Positions 55,683 to 64,000 of a stretch of 64,000 nucleotides of DNA are shown here, in pieces. Within the stretch, counting starts at the first letter, position 1. Each line of letters starts with the position of its first letter. The notes under the pieces were generated by a model, which had not been told where the DNA came from, made no database searches, and saw only the letters and a program-made list of their open reading frames with translations. The position numbers were made by a program, and so were the translations under genes. Origin of the DNA: Collybia mongolica (taxonomy: Eukaryota > Basidiomycota > Agaricomycetes > Agaricales > Clitocybaceae); contig JAAXNY010000009.1 of NCBI GenBank assembly GCA_013420905.1, forward strand, positions 806,001 through 870,000, written 5' to 3'.

Positions 55683-58029
55683 ATGTCAACCTTCGACTGG
55701 GGGCGTCCCTCCATTGGGAGCACTCTTCAAGATCACAATGCTGACATTTCCTCCTCTTCAGGCCGAACCTCAGAATCGATCCGGGACTATCATCCCCGGT
55801 ATCCGGATAATGTTGAAAAAAACAGTATTTGTAGAGATTTACAGCCCACGTCACCGTCAAGGCGAATGTACGCTGGATGTGGCACCTTGGAGGCACCATA
55901 CATCGTTGACTGGGACCGTAATGATCCTGAAGACCCATATAACTGGTCCAAAGCACGAAAGTGGCTCATAACATCGCAGGTCTGCATTTGAACAACATCA
56001 GTTGATCACATATTCTGAAGATTGTTTGCAGTTGGCACTTTGTACATGGACGGTGTCGTTTGGCAGCAGCTCGTATACTGGTGGAATGCAGGACACGATG
56101 AATGACCTTCATATATCTGATGATGTCGCCATATTAGGAATATCATTGTATGTTTTGGGATTTGCCCTTGGGTACGTCACATTTGTGTGGAACGTGGTAC
56201 GTCTTCGGGTTGACATTCTTTCCATAATTAGTCCGCTTGTCTTTGCTCCGATGGGAGAGGTATGTGCCGGAAGATGCTTTCTTTTATAACTCTATCAGAC
56301 CTGACTATGTTTCGTAGATGTTTGGTAGAGTGAGATCGTCATCTTTTGTACCAGGCTAGAGGCTCAATCGGCCTAATTAGCGCGTCATCTTTCTCATTAC
56401 CCTGACAGCGTATACTTTCCTTCAGTTAGGAGGGAGCTTAGGCCGCAACCTTGTAGTGCTTCTTGCGTGCCGCCTTCTTGCAGGCACGTTTGGATCTTCT
56501 CGTACGTTTCTTGATGATGTCCCTTCAACACATCTGATCTATATTCAGCATTGACCAATGCTGGTGGGGCTGTTTCTGATATATGGAACGCGCGTGAACG
56601 AGGGCTGGCAACAGCCATTTATTCGACAGTACCATTTCTCGGCCCAGGCACGATTTGAGATTCACACAGATTGGTCGTTTCTAAAATTCGAATTTTAGTG
56701 ATAGGGCCCATTGTAGGTGGATTTGTGGCTCAAGATCCACGCCTAGGATGGCGCTTCAACTTCTGGCTTATTTTTATCTTCTCTGCGAGTGTGCTTGTAC
56801 TCGGCTACTTTGTCACTCCAGAAACGGTATGGGTATTGAACACTTCTCATAAAAATATACTCAGCAGTAATTTAAAGTACGCCCCTGTGCTGTTACGAAA
56901 ACGGGCCAAGAACCTCTCCGCAAAGTCTACTGGCACAGTTTACTACATCTCAATCCACGATGTTCACGAATCAAAGAAATCATTCTATCAAGCCATGCGC
57001 ACCAACCTTAGCCGTCCATTTCGTGTGTCATTTCGTTGACTTCTCACAGTGCAACAATTCAAAAGTGTCTATTGGACAGGCTTTATTGTCACTGAGCCCA
57101 TTGTGCTTCTACTTGCGATATATATATCCATCGTGTATGGCACACTATACGCCCTCTTCTCCGCTTTTCCGATTGTATTTCAACGACACCGAGCGTTCAC
57201 ACCTGGTCAAGGTGGTCTCGCTTTCCTTGGAGTTGGTTTCGGAATTACCCTCGGCATCGGATCTCAATCGTTTCAGAATCAGATTTATTGGAGGATCTTG
57301 GACGAAAGCCCAACTGGTCGGGCGCCACCAGAAGCGTACGTCTGGCCCACGTATGCATTAGAATGGGATGCTGAATCAAGTCCTCAAGGCGTCTACATAC
57401 AGCGATTATGGGCGGTATGTTGGTTCCCGTTGGTTTATTCTGGTTTGGCTGGTATGTATCTTCCTTCTCTCCACAAGAGAACGAACCCTAATATGTGTAT
57501 CATTTTCGCAGGACGTCAACTCCATCTATTCATTGGATTGTACCTATTCTTGCAGGGGTTCCTTTCGGGGCCGGAGTGGCACAGATCCTTCAAAGTTTAA
57601 CGACCTATCTGATGGACACGTACGGCATCTACTTCGCAAGCGCTATTGCAGCCACCATCGTCATGCGGTCATTTTGTGGCGCCGCGTTCCCCTTATTCAG
57701 CCCTACCATATTCAATTCTCTGGGTGATAGATGGGCGATGAGCTTGTTTGGGTTCCTCGCTATAGGGTGTATGCCAATTCCAATATTATTCTGGGTAAGT
57801 CCTTGTTTAAATATGAAGAGATATGACTAGGAGCCCGGCTTATTAGAAGTATGGGTGGTGGCTGAGGGAAAGATCGCATTTTGCATACAAAGATTCGGAA
57901 CTCATCCAGGAACCTACACCAAGTATAGAGTTTTCTTCACAACTTGAAACTATTCGAGAAATTGAAGATTTGGGCGATCATCGACCTCCCAAAAGTAATG
58001 GGCCTCTTTTTGATAAAGATGATAGATGA
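55683..58029 (+). CDS. MFS transporter, DHA1 drug/polyamine type
   Basis: Plasma- or vacuolar-membrane proton antiporter of the 12-TM major facilitator family. A polar N-terminus leads to DWDRNDPEDPYNWSKARKW, the standard entry motif. The MFS signatures follow: LGPLVFAPMGEMFGRR (motif A), VPFLGPVIGPIVGGFV (motif C), LGWRFNFWLIFIFS and FVTPETYAPVLLRKRA. The second half contains PPEARLHTAIMGGMLVPVGL and AGVPFGAGVAQILQSLTTYL, ending KYGWWLRERS plus an acidic tail. About ten introns are required. Motif C is intact only if intron 56648..56698 uses a GC donor (GCACGA). About 560 residues. The substrate cannot be told from sequence. Confidence 0.85.
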
Positions 58030-58323
58030 CCTTTATGGCGGAAAGGAACAAATAAGGGGGAACTGTGTGCTGACTTCGGGAAGTGTACTTAAAAATATAC
58101 ACACTACTACTTAGGTTTATAAACCACTAGTTTACAACATTCTATGCTATAATTTTTCTTTATTAACCTATAGAGAACGTTTATTACGCGCTATCGAGGT
58201 TCGGCTCGTCGTATGGATGTACATGGCCAAAGAAAATATGGCTAGAGTGCCGCAGCAAAAGATCCGAGATACGACAGGTGGCTATTGTAAGCGCTCGCTA
58301 GCAGACTGCAACCTTCTTGCCAA

Positions 58324-59788
58324 CTAGCGTCGCCTTTTCTTGGCATTGGGGTCGTATTTTCGCTCGTCTGCAAAGAGAAATCCCTCTACCGGATCGGCAG
58401 GTTGTAAGGGTGTAGTCGTTACCTCCACGCTGGTGCTGTTGGTTGTGCCCATGGTCGAAGAATCCGAAGCATTGGTAGTCATAGCAGGAATTACGATGCG
58501 CATGAAATCGCAAGCGGCAATGGCTGACTTTGAGGAACCCCATGCTTCAGTGGCTTGTTTTTCAATCTCACGCATGATAACTGTTCGATGATCGCGATGA
58601 TTCCGTGGCGCAGGGAACCTTAATAGGGTAGCTATTCACCATATGTTCAGTGTTACCCACCGATATTTGGCGTACCTTCCACCAATGTGGTTCAAGACCA
58701 AACGCTCTGCTCCAATAGCTTTGGCGAAGACACCAGCCATCGCGGGGACTGAGTGGCCTCGGGAAAGGGCTTTTTCCAAAACAACTTGCAGAGAACGATT
58801 TGCCTTGGCATCAACGTTTCTTGGAATATAAGCATCGGTTGACTCATGTACAAGGAGAGAAGGTGAAGGTGACAGGCAAAGGGGGGTAATTGCGGAAGGG
58901 TCGTGGGTATCACCAAGGATGACAAGTTTGCGGAGTGGCCAAGAATCCTCCCGAAAAACGTAACCTAAGCATGGATCTATTAGAGCATGAGGAAATTTGT
59001 ACACGGTATCGTCTTTATTTCCTGACCTCGATGTGAAATTGGGCCCGCGTCGACAAAAATATGCCCATATGCTCCCTTGGATCTCGTCAGACTTCGCCAA
59101 AATCCATCATCAGAGCACCGAATATCTGATCCAGCGACTTCACTGATGTGCATGACATTAGGATCCATAGAGTGGGTGTCCATACCAATCAAAGATAGGC
59201 AAGGCAATAGTGGATCATTGAAGGTGAGAAGCTCATGTACGGTATAAGTGTCTGATGTACGAGTGAGGGTCATTTTCATTATTTGTCGAATGAAGTTGCG
59301 TATGCCCGATGGACCATATATCTCAACCCTAGGCTATCAGACTTGACGACATCGCCAAGGATGAAAAGATTTCGAACTTACAGGTTTAGCTGGATGCTTC
59401 GTGGTGGTAGAATCCGTTGAGGGAGGGAAAAGGACGCTGCGGAGAAGGGGAACAATGCCCATTATATGGTCGGCTGATATACCTATTAGATGTCACATCT
59501 TGACACTCGCCATGTCAACCATACCATGCATGTGTGTTATGAACATTTTGGCCACTCGGTTAGATTTGAGATGTATTTGCCCGTGTGGTTGTAATGCGAA
59601 TTGGCGAAGGGTTCCCTCAGCGCAATCAACCACTGTGGTGGAAATTATACATAAGGGTGGTAGTGAGAGAGAGAGAGATGCGTACTCCAAAGTGAACCGT
59701 TGCCCAAGATATCGCAGACTAGCGAGGAGCAGTTTCTGGATTCGTTTGGGCCTCCACCACTGGATGTGCCCAAAAAAGTTATAATCAT
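58324..59788 (-). CDS. short-form tRNase Z (ELAC1-like)
   Basis: Metallo-beta-lactamase endonuclease that cuts the 3' trailer of precursor tRNAs. It starts MIITFLGTSSGGGPNESRNC at 59788. It continues VDCAEGTLRQFALQPHGQIH to the zinc motif HxHxDH (HMHADHIMGIVPLL), which is split by an intron. Other metal-site blocks are VILGDTHDP, LVHESTDAYI and NHIGGRY. The C-terminus ends with a lysine/arginine cluster (DPNAKKRRR) that could be a nuclear localisation signal. Only one beta-lactamase module is present, as in the short bacterial/ELAC1 type rather than the long Trz1/ELAC2 type. Six or so introns leave about 390 residues. Confidence 0.85.
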
Positions 59789-59940
59789 GGCGTCCAACGT
59801 TGAGTAAGTGTGGTTGTGGTGAACTGTCTCCCAAGTTGAGCAGCTGCATTACCGCTACGCGAACACGTGACCAGGCTGACATGGTTTGGTTTTGCAGTCA
59901 TCACTCCTCATTAGTGTCACTCATTCGTCTCTATAGCCAA

Positions 59941-61245
59941 ATGGCGCCCTCACACTCCTTGTTCAACTCTGCAAGAACTCCATATCATGACCATATCCCT
60001 ATAACATCTCCCTCATTAAAGATGCCAAATGTATTTGTCGTACCACCCGAAGAAGACCAATTATCACCCTGGTGTTGTTTCGATGCGACTGAAGTCTCTC
60101 CTCTTGAATCAGACTTGCCCACTATTCTAGACACTGAACTCCTTGTTGGAGCTCTGGGAGCTCTCCATACAGAATCTCATGCGCCCGTATTTCGTCATGA
60201 CGCTGACGACCCATTTGGATCTCAGAATCAGGTAATTACGCCCAGGAAGAGCCCAGAAACAAGGCCAATTATGGACGTCTTAATGGATGAAGAACCATTC
60301 CATTTAGATGAAGAGTTGAAACTGGAACAGGCCCAAGACAGATCCGTATTCAGTGGCGACAGACGGAGAAATATAGGGGAGGACTCGGAGATTGTCGAGG
60401 TGGTGAAAGTCAGACGACACGGCCGCGGGATCAATGCCCGGGATAACACTGAAGTTCTAGATAAGGCATCTAAATCTTTCAAGTCCAGAGCCTCGAAGGC
60501 ATTCAAGTCTTTAAGGAATGCCGGGAAGAGCTCAACTCGGTCGAAACGGCATGCGCAGGATATCTTTACATCGCGCTCGTCTACAGAAGACGAACCTTCG
60601 CCGAGGGCGAGAACGCCTACAATGTCTCGTCGTGGATCGGTTATACTCTCACAACTATTCAATACTCCTACTCCCATCAAAACACATCCCTCTGTCTCTT
60701 CCTTTGAAGTTGCATCAAGTCCAACAGAATCAGTCTTCCCTGTGTCCGGTTCTCTGTCATCTGTCCTCAACTCAACCCATCCCCCACCTCCATTAAATGA
60801 CTCACCACCACCTCTAGACTTGTTGGACCCTACTTGCTCGTCATCTTCACTCCAGGATGCAGATCATCAGGGTTTCCGGAGTCCTTCACCTACCCCTTCA
60901 ACACAAACCTTCTCTGCTCGACGTCGATTCTCTGTTATCAGTCTTCAACGCATTTTCTCCTTCTCTTCTCCAGACCCCGGCGATGATACCACACCCAGAA
61001 CTTCGAGCATGTCGCGAGATTCCACAGGTCCCTCCTCGGCCTCTTCACTGGGACCAGACACACCGACAGAAGAGATGAATCCTCTTCCTCTTCCTCTCCA
61101 TACATATTCTAACGGAAAAGGGATTCTTCCTCATTCAAAGGCGGTAGAAGCGGCGCCTATCATCAACCCTGGAGATATCAGCTTTGAAATGAGGCTCGAC
61201 TCGTTGCATTTTGAGTCCCTATCTTTTGATGCTGATCGGTTCTAA
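59941..61245 (+). CDS. serine-rich hypothetical protein
   Basis: An uninterrupted 434-codon frame from ATG 59941 (MAPSHSLFNSARTPYHDHIP). The frame is open further upstream to 59800, but this start follows the tRNase Z promoter side better. No domain is recognised. An acidic first third (DEEPFHLDEELKLEQAQDRS) is followed by a basic stretch (KSFKSRASKAFKSLRNAGK) that could form an amphipathic helix. After this come Ser/Pro/Thr-rich sequence and a conserved-looking end GDISFEMRLDSLHFESLSFD. It is probably largely disordered. Coding status rests on length, composition and the absence of stops. No introns are seen, which is unusual for this window. Confidence 0.6.
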   Translation: MAPSHSLFNSARTPYHDHIPITSPSLKMPNVFVVPPEEDQLSPWCCFDATEVSPLESDLPTILDTELLVGALGALHTESHAPVFRHDADDPFGSQNQVITPRKSPETRPIMDVLMDEEPFHLDEELKLEQAQDRSVFSGDRRRNIGEDSEIVEVVKVRRHGRGINARDNTEVLDKASKSFKSRASKAFKSLRNAGKSSTRSKRHAQDIFTSRSSTEDEPSPRARTPTMSRRGSVILSQLFNTPTPIKTHPSVSSFEVASSPTESVFPVSGSLSSVLNSTHPPPPLNDSPPPLDLLDPTCSSSSLQDADHQGFRSPSPTPSTQTFSARRRFSVISLQRIFSFSSPDPGDDTTPRTSSMSRDSTGPSSASSLGPDTPTEEMNPLPLPLHTYSNGKGILPHSKAVEAAPIINPGDISFEMRLDSLHFESLSFDADRF

Positions 61246-61586
61246 CTGGACCACAGTCTGCCTATCCGAACACTTCTAGTTTGTCCTACCACATTGTCTA
61301 TCTTTTCCCGGGGCGCATCTCCCAGTAACACCTTGCACGATAGACCATGATTAACCCCCTGCGTGTTCGAATGATCCACATTGCTTTACATATTTATGAC
61401 TTATGTTGTCTTTCCTTCGTTATTGTATTGACTACATCTCCTTCATGACCATAGCTTCCAACCAAATTTATCACCATACGTCCACCACCAACCTCTTACA
61501 TCCCCGAAATGCCCAAGCGCCTTCATTACTCTGACTGATCTTTCTGTGGTGTGGATCGTCAGGAAAGGTAGTCGGTATCAAGGAGC

Positions 61587-62002
61587 CTAATTCCGGAGTC
61601 CGACCACGGTTATTCGTCGCTCTTCCTTTGCTGGGGTTGGGGGTGTCACCATTACCTTGACTGTAGTGACCTCCACGTCTACAGTACCCGCTATCTCCCG
61701 GTTGCCGAAGAAAGTTGGGCGCGAGGGGAATATCGTCATCGAATCAATGTCGGAACTGTATGAGTCTGAATCTTTCATCCACACCGGTTCAATGACAGGG
61801 CGTTGGGCGGGGGATTGAAGGAGGAACTCGCCGTTCTGTTTGGGCCTGCGAAAGACGATAGATAAAAAAAAGACACCGATGATGGTGATCACTACAAAGG
61901 CAACGACGACCAAGGACAAGATAACCACTTTGACATCAATAGGGTTAGAACCAATTTTAAGTCAGGATTCGGCGACTTACTTGCCGTTAAAGCATGGGAC
62001 AT
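61587..62002 (-). CDS. small single-pass membrane protein, unknown
   Basis: One intron (61928..61980) gives 120 residues: MSHALTAMVILSLVVVAFVV begins an about 28-residue hydrophobic segment (ending FFLSIVF), followed by RRPKQNGE, which fits a positive-inside stop-transfer. The tail is polar with several Thr/Val-rich stretches and ends ERRITVVGLRN. No family is recognised. The first coding exon is 22 nt. Splice sites are canonical and the frame closes exactly, which supports a real gene. Confidence 0.55.
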
Positions 62003-62264
62003 TTTGGATAGTCGTATAAAGACAATATGGGCGGCGTTTGAGTTTTGCCTTCCGTGATCCTGATATTTTGGAAGAAATGGAAGGAGCTGACGGGATCTAC
62101 AAATATCACATTGATACCTGAAGGCTGACAGAATTTCTCGAAGGCATCTGTTAGGTGCTAGGGCTGACCGCTGAATTTCAAATTACTCCAATTGTCCTAT
62201 TAAATTGATGTTTTTTAAATGATCAATCCCAGCTCGTCTAGAGGAATTTCATCAACTCATACCC

Positions 62265-62910
62265 TCATAACCAGACTAAAAAAACCACCTTAGGATCCAA
62301 CTTAAATTGTTCATACAACTCTCGGTTGAAAAAGCTCACTTCTGTTTCATTCTCTGAATTTCACAGCAATCAGCCATTGAAGACCATCCAGCCATAATTC
62401 TTACCGAATCCGAGGGCTTCAAGTGTCTTGCCGTCGTCGTCAAGAATCCAATCATCATTATCAAGATTAATGATTAAATTTGTGGTCTGAGCAAATATGA
62501 GGCGATTGGAAAAAGTATATGAAAAGAGAACCCACTTTGGCACCATGAGCTTTAGTGTAAAGCTTGAGGGTATCTACAGCTATCTAAGCGACGGAAAGAT
62601 GACACCAACGGAGAGAGGTAAGTAACCTAGAGAGACGTTGCGATACGGTTTCCACCCTGGCTGAGTGAGTACAGCTAATCAATGAGATCTAGATCTGGAA
62701 GTTCTCTTATTAAAGAGTGAGATATAATTTTGTACCTTGGCGAGAAATGTTTTTCAGCTGGCCGACAGTAGTTGTCTCGAGATTTACACCGTGTAGGACA
62801 AGACTGCGCTCTGTACGAAACTCGAAGGATTTGATTATTCGAATGGTCAGGGTTGCAGAAGTTCTCGGGAGAGCAGTGTTTGTTAGGACGTCGGGGATCT
62901 CGTCTGACAT
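62265..62910 (-). CDS. UPF0538 (C2orf76-like) protein
   Basis: Small protein of uncharacterised family UPF0538; its function is unknown. The start is ATG 62910 (MSDEIPDVLTNTALP). Core blocks match the family: SATLTIRIIKSFEFRTERSL, VLHGVNLETTTVGQLK, GWKPYRNVSLDTLKLYTKAH, TTNLIINLDNDDWILDDDGK and ALGFENETEVSFFNRELYEQ. Four small introns are needed, two of them with acceptors one AG beyond the first candidate to keep frame. The stop is at 62265. About 140 residues. Family assignment is good; biology is not known. Confidence 0.8.
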
Positions 62911-63149
62911 GTTGTCACTCCAGTATGAGATGTAGTTTGGATCTGGCCACTTGGGAGGCAATTCATTCACGTTTTGGCTCGGACATACATAATTTATTTG
63001 GTTGTGCTTGCCAAGGGCATCTCGGTTTTATTCGGGCCGATGATTGCCCTAAACTTTTGGAACCACCCCGAGGATTCACCGGTTGAAGAAATGGGCTTAA
63101 ATACCCAAAGATCTGAAATCGAAACTTAGCACCTGGCCTAAACATTGCC

Positions 63150-64000
63150 ATGTCGCATTCATTTCTTGATGCTTCCATCCCAGAACTCGTAGCGAAACTC
63201 AAGGTTGAAGAGAAGATCTCACTGCTTGGCGCTCCCAATTGGTGGAACACTACTGCTATCGAAAGGCTTGGTATACCTGCCATTCGCATGAGCGATGGCC
63301 CAAATGTAAACTCTTAAATAATGGAAATGGTCGCCTTTCAGTACTAAGACATGACTTAGGGTGTTCGGGGTTCATCTCACTTTGTTTCTACTCCTGCACA
63401 GTGCCTCCCAGTGGGTAGTTTTGATAAGTCTTCAGCATTTGATACATAATCAAATTGACCTGATCGCTTAATAGTGCGCGACATCTCTTGCGTCCACGTT
63501 TGATATAGATCTTATCCACGAAGTTGGCGTATTTTTAGGCAAAGAAGCCAAAACGAAGTCGTCAGTCGTATTGTTGGCTCCAACCTGCAATATTCAACGC
63601 ACACCGCTGGGAGGAAGGTCATTTGAATCTTTCTCTGAAGATCCGCACCTCTCAGGTACTGGTTCGCGGATAAACCTGTTTTATTGTCTAATATTCTTCT
63701 CTGATAGGACTTTTGGCGGCTGCGTATATCAATGGTCTCCAATCCGAAGGAGTTTCTGCCAGTGGGTAAAAATAGCCTTGTTCTTTATGCTGGGGAGTTT
63801 GATATAATTTTCCGCAAGCAATCAAACACTTCGTAGCAAATGACCAGGAACATGAAAGAACTGCGGCTGAATCTGTCATTTCCGCACGAGCATTACGAGA
63901 AGTTTACCTTTACCCGTACGCTGTTCAATTGTTTGCCCTTCCCAGTCGCATCAATATCATGTAGATTCATGCTCGCTCAAAAGCACGCCCGACCTGGTGC
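63150..64000 (+). CDS. GH3 beta-glucosidase, intracellular type (3' partial)
   Basis: Glycoside hydrolase family 3 enzyme releasing terminal beta-glucosyl residues. It starts [20 protein letters not shown] at 63150 without a signal peptide, so it is likely cytosolic. The family blocks are [75 protein letters not shown] and [15 protein letters not shown], the latter carrying the KHF-N substrate-binding signature. Introns are short and canonical. The gene runs off the window; the catalytic Asp region and C-terminal domains are not visible. Such genes usually carry a PA14 insert, which would lie beyond the end. Confidence 0.92.

Noticed and set aside
55683..58029. MFS gene as a pseudogene because no GT donor follows motif C
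   Set aside because: A GC donor restores the conserved motif, and every other exon stays in frame to a normal C-terminus.
59664..59679. GA dinucleotide repeat
   Set aside because: It is the polypyrimidine tract (on minus) of a tRNase Z intron, so it has an ordinary explanation.

Overview
The window is nuclear DNA from a fungus, most likely a mushroom-forming basidiomycete (Agaricomycetes). The reasons are densely packed genes on both strands, many 45-65 nt introns with GTRNGT-type donors and CTRAY-type branch sites, short intergenic gaps, and a typical fungal housekeeping gene set. No rRNA, convincing tRNA, transposon, CRISPR array or virus-like gene was found. The species cannot be named from the sequence alone. 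All exon structures were inferred by eye from splice sites and family conservation.

Layout. 0-10 kb: HID1 (5' end outside the window), a RAD51-paralogue (XRCC3/RAD57 type), a small membrane protein of unknown function, ATG8, and an SPFH/band-7 protein with an apparent one-base frameshift. 10-17.4 kb: ER glucosidase I (GH63), a PAP2 lipid phosphatase, a single-pass membrane protein and the MICOS subunit MIC19; much of this stretch is visibly GC-rich. 17.4-28 kb: DEAH helicase DHX35, splicing factor YJU2, kinetochore MIS14/NSL1, snoRNP protein GAR1 and peroxisomal AAA ATPase PEX6. 28-38 kb: a PhoD-like membrane phosphatase and a nitrilase/omega-amidase sharing an 80 bp divergent promoter, a type I DnaJ with a farnesylation box, and a large FUSC/BRE4-type membrane protein. 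38-53 kb: myosin V, an AN1 zinc-finger/ubiquitin-like protein, ESCRT-III VPS2, COG4, a MET30-like F-box/WD40 protein and GSK3. 53.4-55.7 kb has no supportable gene. 55.7-64 kb: an MFS drug/polyamine-type transporter, a short-form tRNase Z, a serine-rich hypothetical protein, a small membrane protein, a UPF0538 (C2orf76) protein and the start of an intracellular-type GH3 beta-glucosidase.

The genes do not form a single pathway or biosynthetic cluster. Several belong to related cell systems: membrane traffic (HID1, COG4, VPS2, myosin V), RNA processing (DHX35, YJU2, GAR1, tRNase Z) and organelle biology (PEX6, MIC19, ATG8). The unusual features are at gene-structure level. Four introns need a GC donor to keep conserved protein sequence in frame. 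A 22 nt exon carries the myosin P-loop. Two head-to-head gene pairs are about 80 bp apart. Several introns are in frame and lack stop codons. One SPFH gene is frameshifted, and one protein-like C-terminal exon has no visible upstream exon. I did not find a convincing new multi-gene system.
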